Shown: positions 1 to 7,048, counted from the stretch's first letter. The stretch is DNA of 13,554 bases from an uncultured Aeromonadales bacterium (GCA_902796095.1 CADBNP010000067.1:1-13554); one strand, 5' to 3'. A program made the numbers and translations. Notes: a model not told the origin generated them from the letters alone.

Positions 1-182
1 TATCCTCCGGATCCGCATGTACGTCAGCCAGCGTAGAGCCGTCCTATGTGCTGACTCAGATTGGTGTTCCGCGGGAGCTGGCATACAGCTCGGTCCGTTT
101 TTCTCTCGGACGTTTTACCCGTTCCGAAGATATAGATTTTGTGTTTAGAGCCGTAACCAGAGTTCTGGCGGCATTGAGATAG
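1..182 (+). CDS. iscS: Cysteine desulfurase IscS, C-terminal part (5' end outside window)
   Basis: Partial gene: 59 codons ending in TAG at 180-182, read in the frame starting at base 3. IscS is a PLP enzyme that takes sulfur from cysteine as an enzyme-bound persulfide and passes it to Fe-S cluster and tRNA-thiolation partners. The visible part opens with the active-site loop SSGSACTSAS, which carries the catalytic Cys (C328 in E. coli), then EPSYVL and the family signature SSVRFSLGRFT. The protein stops at VLAALR, roughly 20 residues before the E. coli enzyme ends, so it lacks the tail known to help dock IscU. pepB starts 8 bases downstream, and its ribosome binding site overlaps this stop, so the two are probably co-transcribed. 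Assignment to IscS rather than a NifS paralogue rests on the active-site loop and on pepB being next door. Confidence 0.85.
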   Translation, partial: SSGSACTSASVEPSYVLTQIGVPRELAYSSVRFSLGRFTRSEDIDFVFRAVTRVLAALR

Positions 183-190
183 GGGAAGAT

Positions 191-1492
191 ATGAAGGTAT
201 ATATTGTTGACAAGGCTCATACCGGTATTTGGGGTAAGGATGCCGTGGTCAGTTTTTCCAACACGGATGCCATTGTTCATCTGCCTGAAGGAACCGATCC
301 TGTAAGACAGTGCCGTATGGCTGCGGTTCGCATGAATTCTCTGGGATTCAATCAGGCTGAACTTACCGGAGAGGAGTGGACCGATGAACTGATATATGCT
401 TTCTGGCAGGGCTTTTTTGATGTAAGACACAAGAACCGTCTTTCATTCGGGGAGCACAGCAGGGAGCTGGATGAACTCATCAGGGTGGAAGGCTGGGTCA
501 GAGATCTGATTAATCGCTCTCCGTCAGAACTTTTCCCGGAAAAGCTTATATCAGAGGTTGAAAATTTCATCTTTGCCCTGAAGGGAAAGCAGAATATTAC
601 AACCAATGCATATTTTGGCGACGAACTCAGGATCCACAACTATATCGGTACATATACGGTGGGAAAAGGATCTTCAAACCAGCCGGGTGTTCTGATGATA
701 GACTACAATCCAACCGGCAGTTCAACTGTTGATCTGTGTCTGGTGGGCAAGGGAATAACATTCGATTCCGGCGGTTACAGCATCAAGACCGGTGATTATA
801 TGCGCAGCATGAAGTCTGACATGGGCGGAGCTGCAACCATGGCCGGAGTTCTGGCTCTCATCATACTTAAGAACATTAATCTGCATGTCAAACTGTATAT
901 CTGCGCTGCTGAAAATATGATCAGCGGATCTTCCTACAAGGTGGATGATATTATTAATTTTCCAAACGGCGTAAGTGTTGAAGTAAGAAATACTGATGCG
1001 GAAGGAAGACTTGTCCTGGCTGACGGTCTGATTAAATCAAGCTCTTCAGCTCCGACTCTGATAATTGATGCGGCAACGCTTACTGGTGCTGCAAAGGTGG
1101 CTCTTGGCAGAGAGTATAATGCTGCATTAAGTTTTGACGAGAGTCTGTCCTTCGGATTCAAGGAATCGGCAGAAAGCGTGCATGAATCAGCATGGCCTCT
1201 GCCACTTACCGCAAAGCACAGGAATGAGATTAAGAGCGATGTGGCAGATATCGCCAACAGTACTTCAGGAGAGGGTTACGCCGGTGCATCAACTGCAGCT
1301 GCATTTCTTTCAAATTTTGTAAGAGACGGTATACCGTGGCTGCATATCGATCTTTCAGGCTCCTTCCTGAAATCAGCAACGGACGAGTTTTTGCCAGGAG
1401 CAAAGGGACACGGCGTAAGAAGCATAGTCAGGTTTGTAGAAGATCGGATAGCATCGCTGCAGAAGGTTAAACTGTCGTCAGATCGAATCTGA
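191..1492 (+). CDS. pepB: Peptidase B (M17 leucyl aminopeptidase family)
   Basis: Cytosolic two-metal aminopeptidase that removes N-terminal residues from peptides. It has 433 residues against 427 in E. coli PepB and aligns along its whole length. The catalytic half is complete: VGKGITFDSGG supplies K187 and D192, YSIK gives catalytic K199, MKSDMGGAA gives D210, and the M17 signature NTDAEGRL gives D269, E271 and R273. These are the metal ligands and catalytic Lys/Arg of the family, all at constant offset from E. coli PepA. The short N-terminal domain (about 1-150), containing AFWQG and VRDLINRSPSEL, matches PepB rather than the longer PepA. The ATG has AGGGGA 5 to 10 bases upstream, overlapping the iscS stop. 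In E. coli pepB ends the isc operon after iscX; here it follows iscS directly. Confidence 0.95.
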   Translation: MKVYIVDKAHTGIWGKDAVVSFSNTDAIVHLPEGTDPVRQCRMAAVRMNSLGFNQAELTGEEWTDELIYAFWQGFFDVRHKNRLSFGEHSRELDELIRVEGWVRDLINRSPSELFPEKLISEVENFIFALKGKQNITTNAYFGDELRIHNYIGTYTVGKGSSNQPGVLMIDYNPTGSSTVDLCLVGKGITFDSGGYSIKTGDYMRSMKSDMGGAATMAGVLALIILKNINLHVKLYICAAENMISGSSYKVDDIINFPNGVSVEVRNTDAEGRLVLADGLIKSSSSAPTLIIDAATLTGAAKVALGREYNAALSFDESLSFGFKESAESVHESAWPLPLTAKHRNEIKSDVADIANSTSGEGYAGASTAAAFLSNFVRDGIPWLHIDLSGSFLKSATDEFLPGAKGHGVRSIVRFVEDRIASLQKVKLSSDRI

Positions 1493-1549
1493 GAGCTTTT
1501 TTGAATCCGGGTAAAGCTTTCATGCTCCTGTGATTGGTTATTTATACCT

Positions 1550-1586
1550 GGCGGCAGATCTTTGAGATTCTGCCGCTTTCCTTTTT
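1550..1586 (+). terminator. Rho-independent terminator after pepB
   Basis: Perfect 8-bp inverted repeat GCGGCAGA (1551-1558) / TCTGCCGC (1569-1576). Three more pairs (TCT/AGA) can form inside it across a bulge, and it is followed by TTTCCTTTTT (1577-1586). A weaker hairpin, 1491-1499 with 1513-1521, overlaps the pepB stop but has no T tract. The strong stem with T tract makes this the likely end of the iscS-pepB transcript. Confidence 0.8.
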
Positions 1587-1962
1587 GCAGGGGGTCTGAT
1601 TTTAGTATCATCCTCACTCTGTATGCAGATCTGAAACTTGATCGGCAGATTGGCAGCCGGCAGAAATACAGTGTCCGGCTGTTTGGGGTTCCGGAAAACA
1701 CGTAAATTTTCTGCTGTTGCATTCTCTCGTTTCATACATTATTTTTTCTGCCGTTTACCCTGTGCAAAACATCATGAGATATCGCGAATAATCCTAAACA
1801 GATACTGTCATAATGCTTTTTTACTGTTTGTATTTCTTTGTTCTGTTTGATTTTTATGCAAAATGTACTTTTTTCATTAATTACTGTTAGGTTTGCAGTT
1901 GTATAGCAAGATCGTTATCAAAAATTTGCTTTTGCAGTATTGAATATCTTATGAATTGTGAC
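1587..1962. other. Intergenic stretch without a recognisable gene
   Basis: No reading frame here on either strand has a good start signal or protein-like content. A perfect 7-bp inverted repeat CAGCCGG (1654-1660) / CCGGCTG (1675-1681) with a 14-base loop is visible but lacks a T tract. From about 1740 onward the sequence becomes AT-rich, which suits a promoter region for the structured segment that follows. Confidence 0.5.
1926..1955 (+). promoter_or_regulatory. Possible sigma-70 promoter for the segment upstream of ndk
   Basis: TTGCTT (1926-1931) lies 18 bases before TATGAA (1950-1955) in an AT-rich stretch. Matches to consensus are about 3/6 and 4/6, so this is only a candidate. It is the best pair seen that could drive a transcript reaching the terminator at 2098-2124. 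Transcription would begin near 1963. Confidence 0.25.
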
Positions 1963-2124
1963 AAAATAAACTAAATTTTGATGAGGTACCCTTCCCGGGT
2001 GCGGGTGATGGTATCGAACAGCAGCCGCTCTCAGTCTGACAGTGAAAAGCGGCGGATACAGATGTGTGGTTGAGAAAATTTCCAGATCCGTTTGCATGAT
2101 CCTTAAGGGATCTTTTATTTTTTC
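1963..2124 (+). ncRNA. Candidate small RNA or ndk leader with terminator
   Basis: A roughly 160-base segment between the AT-rich region and ndk with several stem-forming arms. GGTACC (1985-1990) can pair with GGTATC (2010-2015) around a C/G-rich interior, and GCCGCT (2024-2029) pairs perfectly with AGCGGC (2048-2053). An intrinsic terminator at 2098-2124 then closes it. The pepB transcript already has a terminator at 1550-1586, so a second plus-strand terminator 75 bases before the ndk start implies a separate transcript: an independent small RNA, or an attenuated 5' leader. It resembles no riboswitch, 6S, 4.5S or tmRNA pattern I know. A 30-codon frame (1981-2073, ATG to TGA) crosses it but has no ribosome binding site. 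Boundaries are inferred. Confidence 0.35.
2098..2124 (+). terminator. Intrinsic terminator just upstream of ndk
   Basis: GATCC (2098-2102) pairs with GGATC (2108-2112), plus an inner T-G pair and a 3-base loop. The T-rich run TTTTATTTTTT (2113-2123) follows. The stem is short but the T tract is strong. It lies about 75 bases before the ndk ATG, so it either ends a small RNA or acts as an attenuator. Confidence 0.6.
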
Positions 2125-2199
2125 TGAAATATATCTGATTTGGAGTTGTAATATTCCGGCGTGTATGGAGTCCGGAAATTGTAAATGAGGTAATTAGTT

Positions 2200-2631
2200 A
2201 TGGCATTGCAGAGAACTCTTTCTATTATCAAACCTGATGTAGTGGCTCGTGATTTGATTGGTGATGTTTATCATCGTTTTGAAAATGCTGGTTTAAGAAT
2301 TATTGCCGCCAAGATGGTTCATTTTCGTCCTGAGCAGGCAATGCTTTTCTACAGCAAGCTTCGCGACAAGCCTTTTTTCATGGTACTTGTGGATTATATG
2401 GTTTCCGGTCCTGTAATGATTTCTGTTCTTGAAGGTGACGACGCCATCCGTAAGCACAGAGAAATCATAGGTGACACCGATCCCCGCAAGGCACGTTCCG
2501 GCACAATCCGTTCCGACTATGCCAAAAGCATTGAGGAAAACGCTGTTCACGGTTCTGACTCCGAGGAATCAGCACGTGAGGAGATTCATTTCTTCTTCTC
2601 TGAAAGTGAAATCTGCCCTCGTTCACGCTAA
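2200..2631 (+). CDS. ndk: Nucleoside diphosphate kinase
   Basis: Transfers the gamma phosphate of ATP to other NDPs through a phosphohistidine, balancing NTP and dNTP pools in the cytosol. It has 143 residues, identical in length to E. coli Ndk and aligned throughout. Landmarks are RTLSIIKPD with K11, KPFF at 57-60, SGPVMISVLEG, and the active-site loop NAVHGSDS with catalytic H117. It ends in ICPRSR, as in the family. The ATG has GAGG at 2187-2190, 9 bases upstream. A 6-bp hairpin TTCCGG (2154-2159) / CCGGAA (2172-2177) sits in the untranslated leader. rlmN follows after 15 bases, and the pair is closed by the terminator at 3773-3809. No good promoter is visible between the upstream terminator and the start. 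Confidence 0.97.
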   Translation: MALQRTLSIIKPDVVARDLIGDVYHRFENAGLRIIAAKMVHFRPEQAMLFYSKLRDKPFFMVLVDYMVSGPVMISVLEGDDAIRKHREIIGDTDPRKARSGTIRSDYAKSIEENAVHGSDSEESAREEIHFFFSESEICPRSR

Positions 2632-2646
2632 TATTAAACAGAGAAT

Positions 2647-3753
2647 ATGTCTGAACCAGTAAATCTGATGGATTTTACCCGTCAGGATTTTGTCCATTTC
2701 ATGCAGGAGCTTGGGGAGAAAACCTTCCATGGCGAACAAATCATGAAATGGATTTATCATTATGGCGTTGACGATTTCCTGCAGATGTCTGATATTAACA
2801 AGCGTCTGAGAGCCAGATTATCGGAATGTGCCAGGATTGCCGCACCAGAAATCAGCAGAGAGCAGAGATCCTCTGACGGTACCATAAAATGGGCCATGAA
2901 GGTCGGCTGTCAGGAAATCGAATCAGTTTTTATTCCCGAAGATGATCGGGGAACTCTGTGCATATCCACCCAGGTCGGGTGTCCTCTGAACTGCGGCTTC
3001 TGCTCCACCGGAAAGCAGGGTTTCAACAGGAATCTTACTGTAAGCGAGATTGTAGGTCAGGTCTGGAGAGCTACCAAGGTTCTCGGCTTTACCAACAAGA
3101 CTGAACAGAGAGCCATCACAAATGTTGTGATGATGGGTATGGGCGAACCTCTGCTTAATTTCACCAATTCAGTAAAGGCAGCCAAAATTCTGCTGGATGA
3201 CCGAGGATTCGGTCTGTCAAAGAGAAGGGTGACCATCTCGACGGCAGGTATTGTTCCGGCTCTGGATGAACTCTGCGATCACGTGGATGTGGCACTGGCT
3301 CTTTCTCTGCATGCACCGAACAACGAACTTCGAAGCAGGATAATGCCGATTAATGATAAGTATCCTATCGAGCAGGTGCTGGCATCTGTTCGCAGGTATA
3401 TAGCACGATCCAAGGGTAATCACGGCAGGGTAACCATTGAATATGTTCTGCTGGATCGCTTTAATGACGGAGAGAAGGAGGCGAGACAGCTTGCCCAGCT
3501 GCTCAAAAACGTTCCTTGCAAGATTAATCTGATACCGTTCAATCCTCATCCGGACTGTGCCTATCTTAAGCCGAGCGGCAACCGGATAAACCGTTTTTCC
3601 CAGATCCTTATGGATGCTGGCTACACAGTGGTGGTAAGAAAAACCAGAGGTGACGACATTGATGCAGCCTGCGGGCAGCTGGTAGGCAATGTGGAAAACA
3701 GACTTCGAAGGCTGGCTTCGAATGGTGAGCTTCCGGATTTGCCAAATGAATAA
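2647..3753 (+). CDS. rlmN: Dual-specificity 23S rRNA (A2503) / tRNA (A37) C2-methyltransferase RlmN
   Basis: Radical-SAM enzyme that methylates C2 of A2503 in 23S rRNA and of A37 in some tRNAs. It has 368 residues against 384 in E. coli, being shorter at the N-terminus. The 4Fe-4S motif is C112-X3-C116-X2-C119 within VGCPLNCGFCSTG. The two Cys used in the ping-pong methyl transfer are present as C105 (TLCIST) and C342 (AACGQL), at the same offset as E. coli C118 and C355. GMGEPLLN (165-171 region), the Ser-rich TISTAGI and ALSLHAPN motifs, and the end motif RKTRGDDIDAACGQL are all present. It starts 15 bases after ndk with only a weak AGAG upstream, which suggests dependence on ndk translation or read-through. 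A terminator follows 20 bases after the stop. Confidence 0.97.
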   Translation: MSEPVNLMDFTRQDFVHFMQELGEKTFHGEQIMKWIYHYGVDDFLQMSDINKRLRARLSECARIAAPEISREQRSSDGTIKWAMKVGCQEIESVFIPEDDRGTLCISTQVGCPLNCGFCSTGKQGFNRNLTVSEIVGQVWRATKVLGFTNKTEQRAITNVVMMGMGEPLLNFTNSVKAAKILLDDRGFGLSKRRVTISTAGIVPALDELCDHVDVALALSLHAPNNELRSRIMPINDKYPIEQVLASVRRYIARSKGNHGRVTIEYVLLDRFNDGEKEARQLAQLLKNVPCKINLIPFNPHPDCAYLKPSGNRINRFSQILMDAGYTVVVRKTRGDDIDAACGQLVGNVENRLRRLASNGELPDLPNE

Positions 3754-3772
3754 ATACGTTTGCTGACAGCCG

Positions 3773-3809
3773 TCCCTCCTCTGAAGCCTGTTCACGGAGG
3801 GATTTTTTT
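3773..3809 (+). terminator. Rho-independent terminator after rlmN
   Basis: Perfect 7-bp stem TCCCTCC (3773-3779) / GGAGGGA (3796-3802), followed by seven T (3803-3809). This ends the ndk-rlmN unit. Confidence 0.85.
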
Positions 3810-4025
3810 GTTCTTTATTTTTGGAGATTCTTTTCATTTGTTCTGAATTCACCGGTGTCATTTATGGATCCGGTGCTGGTGCAGAGGGATCCTGCATTTC
3901 TGCAGTTATCTTTTCAAATCATGCGTCCTTTTCTTTTCAGATCATTTTTTTATCTGTATAAGGCACTTTTCTGTCCGATAATTCCCAAACCTCTGTATTT
4001 TCTCACAACTTCAAATCCTTTCTGA
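3810..4025. other. Intergenic, no gene seen
   Basis: T-rich stretch without a credible reading frame. Two GGATCC hexamers lie 21 bases apart (3866-3871 and 3887-3892). A small inverted repeat CTGCA/TGCAG follows around 3893-3905. It separates the ndk-rlmN terminator from the promoter of the next gene. Confidence 0.5.
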
Positions 4026-4034
4026 TGCTAAAAT
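4026..4034 (+). promoter_or_regulatory. Extended -10 promoter for the TPR/cold-shock-like gene
   Basis: TGCTAAAAT: a TG dinucleotide one base before TAAAAT, which matches the -10 consensus at 5 of 6 positions. No good -35 is found 16-18 bases upstream, as is common for extended -10 promoters. Transcription would start near 4041, giving a leader of about 83 bases. Confidence 0.45.
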
Positions 4035-4046
4035 TCATGACGAGTA

Positions 4047-4091
4047 AGTCAGTCTGTACAGATTGTCCTGTTTATTCTTCATAAACTGACT
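4047..4091 (+). promoter_or_regulatory. Leader hairpin before the TPR/cold-shock-like gene
   Basis: Perfect 7-bp inverted repeat AGTCAGT (4047-4053) / ACTGACT (4085-4091). The 8-base palindrome CTGTACAG (4054-4061) lies inside the loop. It falls wholly in the predicted 5' untranslated leader, 23 bases before the Shine-Dalgarno region, so it could influence translation or mRNA life. No T tract follows, so it is not a terminator. Confidence 0.35.
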
Positions 4092-4123
4092 GGCAGGACG
4101 CAGCCGGGTGTTCAGGGGTGCCT

Positions 4124-6598
4124 ATGACAGCAAAACAGATTTTTGATCTTAGAAAGAGCGGTGATCTTGATGGTGCTCTTGAAGCCTTTCTTGGCGACAT
4201 TCCGTCCGGCTATCCCGATGTTAAAATCAGTCAGAGTGAGGACAGATGGCTGGCCATAGCGGCACTCAACGTCCTTGTTGATCTCATCCGGAGAGAAAAA
4301 AATGCACAGACTCCGGATCCCGAAAAATTGACCCGCTACCGCAGTCTCCTGTCCGGACTGGATCTGAGCTGTGACGAGCAGAATTCACGCCGGCAGGCTG
4401 CAGCAATGCAGGACGGACAAGGATCTTCTGTAAACCGGACATCGTTTCTGACTCCTGTTTCTGCAGCAGATTTTCAGCCGCCGGAAACCTCCAGTCCAAA
4501 CGCAGGCGGATTTGATTTTCCGCAGGATCAGACTTCATTTTCATCGGAAGGTCAGTTTCAGCAGCAGTCCCGTGCTTCTTCGGCAGATTATCCTGATGAT
4601 TATGTTCCGTATCCGTCGGATCCATATCAGTCGAATGCACCGGAGCAGTATCAATCATATCAACAGGATCAGTATCTGCCATATCCGCCCGATCAGTATC
4701 AGTCGCATTCACAGAATTCGTTTCAGCCTTATCTCCAGGATCCTTATTCCGCACCGGGACAGGGATACGCAGTTAATATGAATGATCCTGAACAGATCCT
4801 TCAGGAGCTGAGAAATATTCCTTTTCAGACTAATAACCAGTATGCCATTGATCTTATCCTCCGTTACAGGGAACTGACCGGTGATAAAAATCAGGATAAC
4901 TCTCTGGCCTGGCGCTGCTATTTCAGAATCAGGGAACTTCTTTTACAGAATACTAATGACATAAAGTATGTTAAGAAGCTCCTGAACATGTATTTTAAGC
5001 TTCAGATCAAAAGCAGTGACAGACCGAAACTTCACCGCTGTATGCTTCTGATGGCTCAGAAAATAGCCAGAACACTTGATAATTCCAGGTTTCAGTCGCC
5101 GTATAACGCATCCTTCTCTTTTGCTTCATATTTCAAAGTCTGGGATCCGGAAGCCATGACAGAGGATTACTGGCAGACAGAGCAGCCGGGCAGATTCAAA
5201 CCTCTTGCGGCATCGGCGATTTCCATGGCTGCGAAGGAGATTTCCCACAACGCAAAAGCACCACAAGAACTTCTCGAGTTTTATCTTCCCTATGTCAGAA
5301 TGCTGAAGGAAAGAGATCCCGGTGATATATGGTGTGATCTCTATCTGTCCCGTATGCTGATCCGCCTTGGCAGAGCTGATGAGGCAAAAGAGATGCTGCT
5401 TCCGGTGATCCGCAGTAAAAGTGACTCAAGCTGGGCATGGTCTGAACTGGCACAGATTTGCATGAAGGAATCATCTGAGCTGGCAGGTTCGTGTTATGCA
5501 AGAGCACTGCTTTGTTCAGATCCTGAAGCGTATAAAATCAACATACACAAATCCTTTGGCGAGTTTTTGAAAGATAAGGGAGATCTTCCTCATGCCAAGG
5601 CTGAATATATGATTTATTTTGCGAATAAATCTCATCCATCGGCAGACATTCTTGCCGTTCAGCAGGAGGAATGGTTTATTTCTGCACAGATCCCTGAAAA
5701 TCAGGAGGATTTTTACCGCAGTGCTGCGGGGCAGTCTGAGGAACTGATTTACGATGGCATGGAAAAGAGATTTGCATTGCTGGGACCTGAGGTATCGTAT
5801 GTGGATAAAAACATCGGAAAGGAAGTAAAAAAGCGTTTTCTGTATGTCTGTCATCCTTTTACCGGTGATCTGGGAGAGCCTGAACTTTCCGGAGATGCCG
5901 ACGTAATGTCGAAGGAGGAAACAGAGTCTCTTCGACAGGCTATGCTTCTGGAAATAAAAGTTTCGGCTTCCCGTGTTGAAAAATTTGTTCAGCAGGGTAA
6001 TGTTGAGGTGTTAAGGTTGGGTGGTGACATAGATGAAAACGGTTCGTTCAGCGTAAAACTGATTGGTCTTCCTTCGGAGAAGGATTCTCCTGCTTTGGAA
6101 ATGTTTGGCGGAACTGCTGTCGCTCTTGCCGACAGGATAATGAAGGAAGGATCCATACATGCCTACATTAATCGCGGATGTGAGATGAAGATATTCAGGG
6201 ATATTCTTGGATCAGATGTTCCAGATGTGCCTTTCGGCTTAAGATTCGTTCCTGCATACTACTATGACTGGGAAGGCAGACCAAGATTTACTGTGGCAAG
6301 GTTTATTGAATTTCTGCCCCTGGATCGGCTTCCTGCCTATCTTGTGCACAGGTATTCAGGAAAACTGAGAGTTGCGGAAGCCGGCTTCGGTTTCGTTGAC
6401 AATACCTTTGTTTCACCTTCACTTATTGAGGCCAAAAATCTTGTTTCCGGATCCGATGTGGAAGGCTATGCATGCATCAGTTACGAAAGAAAGAAGGAAA
6501 AATGGTCCTACAGTGCAGGAACTGCTGAAATCTGTGGTAAATCTGCCGACAGACACATATCAGATGATCTGGAGAATGATGAATCCGCGGGTGAGTGA
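4124..6598 (+). CDS. Large protein of unknown function: TPR-like helices and a cold-shock-like C-terminus
   Basis: 824 residues, no signal peptide or membrane segment, so probably cytosolic. I chose ATG 4124 over GTG 4118 because AGGGG (4114-4118) sits 5 bases before the ATG and would overlap the GTG. Visible order: a short helical head (1-80, MTAKQIFDLRKSGDLDGALE), a Q/Y/P/S-rich spacer (about 100-215), a helical region with TPR-like repeats clearest at 400-505 (GRADEAKEMLLPVI; GDLPHAKAEYMIYF), and a beta-rich part (about 545-800). The last ~60 residues look like a cold-shock/S1-type OB fold: SGKLRVAEAGFGFVDNTFVS (745-764), with GFGFV resembling RNP1, then VEGYACIS and KWSYSA. This suggests nucleic-acid binding, but that is inference. 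A similar layout occurs in TPR proteins linked to conflict systems; not tested here. It stands alone between rlmN and pilW, which adjoin in many relatives. Confidence 0.7.
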   Translation: MTAKQIFDLRKSGDLDGALEAFLGDIPSGYPDVKISQSEDRWLAIAALNVLVDLIRREKNAQTPDPEKLTRYRSLLSGLDLSCDEQNSRRQAAAMQDGQGSSVNRTSFLTPVSAADFQPPETSSPNAGGFDFPQDQTSFSSEGQFQQQSRASSADYPDDYVPYPSDPYQSNAPEQYQSYQQDQYLPYPPDQYQSHSQNSFQPYLQDPYSAPGQGYAVNMNDPEQILQELRNIPFQTNNQYAIDLILRYRELTGDKNQDNSLAWRCYFRIRELLLQNTNDIKYVKKLLNMYFKLQIKSSDRPKLHRCMLLMAQKIARTLDNSRFQSPYNASFSFASYFKVWDPEAMTEDYWQTEQPGRFKPLAASAISMAAKEISHNAKAPQELLEFYLPYVRMLKERDPGDIWCDLYLSRMLIRLGRADEAKEMLLPVIRSKSDSSWAWSELAQICMKESSELAGSCYARALLCSDPEAYKINIHKSFGEFLKDKGDLPHAKAEYMIYFANKSHPSADILAVQQEEWFISAQIPENQEDFYRSAAGQSEELIYDGMEKRFALLGPEVSYVDKNIGKEVKKRFLYVCHPFTGDLGEPELSGDADVMSKEETESLRQAMLLEIKVSASRVEKFVQQGNVEVLRLGGDIDENGSFSVKLIGLPSEKDSPALEMFGGTAVALADRIMKEGSIHAYINRGCEMKIFRDILGSDVPDVPFGLRFVPAYYYDWEGRPRFTVARFIEFLPLDRLPAYLVHRYSGKLRVAEAGFGFVDNTFVSPSLIEAKNLVSGSDVEGYACISYERKKEKWSYSAGTAEICGKSADRHISDDLENDESAGE
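4589..4753 (+). repeat. Degenerate in-gene repeats coding a Tyr/Gln/Pro/Ser/Asp-rich spacer
   Basis: Within the gene at 4124-6598, codons about 156-210 repeat short blocks such as DPYQS, EQYQSY, DQYLPYP and DQYQSH. At DNA level this is a degenerate unit around gatcagtatcagtc. It probably encodes a flexible linker between the helical head and the TPR-like body. The biased composition also leaves long open frames on both strands here, which are by-products. Confidence 0.7.
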
Positions 6599-6631
6599 GA
6601 TTCTGTTCTGTCGCGTGCACTGTTCCCGCGG
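6585..6631 (+). other. Long-range GC-rich inverted repeat across the stop codon; possible weak terminator
   Basis: CCGCGGG (6585-6591) pairs perfectly with CCCGCGG (6625-6631). GAA/TTC extends the stem by three pairs across a one-base bulge. The loop is 33 bases and contains the TGA stop at 6596-6598. The following TTCATTAATTTT is only moderately T-rich, so it may slow or end transcription or protect the 3' end rather than act as a classic terminator. Confidence 0.35.
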
Positions 6632-6966
6632 TTCATTAATTTTGACTCTGCATAAATTTTTTGATATGGATCAGAGATCAAAATAAAACAGTTCTTCAGT
6701 TTTTCCTGGTCTGCCAGTCACAGTCAGAGCCAGTTACCCAACCTCTCGAACAGCCTGTTGACCTGACGTTTTTTCTTTCCATCCTTGTTGATCTGTAAAT
6801 ATCAGCCCTGTAATGATAGAATATACGCCATATATTTTGAGCGTACAGAACCTGGGTTTTTCTCTGCGTAAAATCCGGGAGTTAGTTTTTTGTGTAAATG
6901 GTAAAATTGTTCGGACAACTCTGTCGGGCAGTCATCGTTTGAATCTGGCAGTATGTTCGTCTGAAT
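6632..6966. other. Intergenic, no gene seen
   Basis: No credible protein or RNA gene on either strand. An AT-rich inverted repeat TTTTGAT / ATCAAAA lies at about 6657-6684. A -10-like TAGAAT (6817-6822) is present with only a weak -35. One open minus-strand frame (6802-7050) lacks a ribosome binding site and has no recognisable features. Confidence 0.5.
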
Positions 6967-6994
6967 TTGATTAATATCGGCTGTCTGGTATGAG
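6967..6994 (+). promoter_or_regulatory. Candidate promoter for pilW-rodZ-ispG
   Basis: TTGATT (6967-6972), 16 bases, then TATGAG (6989-6994). A TG one base before the -10 makes TGGTATGAG, an extended -10. Each hexamer matches consensus at 4 of 6 positions. Transcription would start near 7001, about 48 bases before the pilW ATG. A small hairpin AGGAT/ATCCT (about 7022-7035) lies just before the ribosome binding site. Confidence 0.4.
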
Positions 6995-7048
6995 CTGGTC
7001 ATATTCAGAAGCATAAGTGTAAGGATAAAGATCCTGAGGTAGAGGTAC

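Noticed and set aside
1538..1735. 65-codon minus-strand frame MKRENATAEN... after pepB
   Set aside because: It runs through the pepB terminator, has no good ribosome binding site, and no recognisable domain.
1638..1850. 70-codon plus-strand frame starting at TTG
   Set aside because: Weak start, Phe/Cys/Arg-rich product typical of AT-rich non-coding sequence.
3217..3861. 214-codon minus-strand frame over the 3' part of rlmN
   Set aside because: Antisense to a fully conserved gene; it crosses the terminator and resembles no known protein.
4118..4123. GTG at 4118 as start of the TPR/cold-shock-like gene
   Set aside because: It overlaps the AGGGG ribosome binding site; ATG 4124 has ideal spacing.
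4284..4781. Long open frames on both strands inside the 4124-6598 gene (156 codons minus, 89 codons plus)
   Set aside because: They overlap the Tyr/Gln-rich repeat tract, whose biased codons leave other frames open. They have repetitive, low-complexity products and no start signals.
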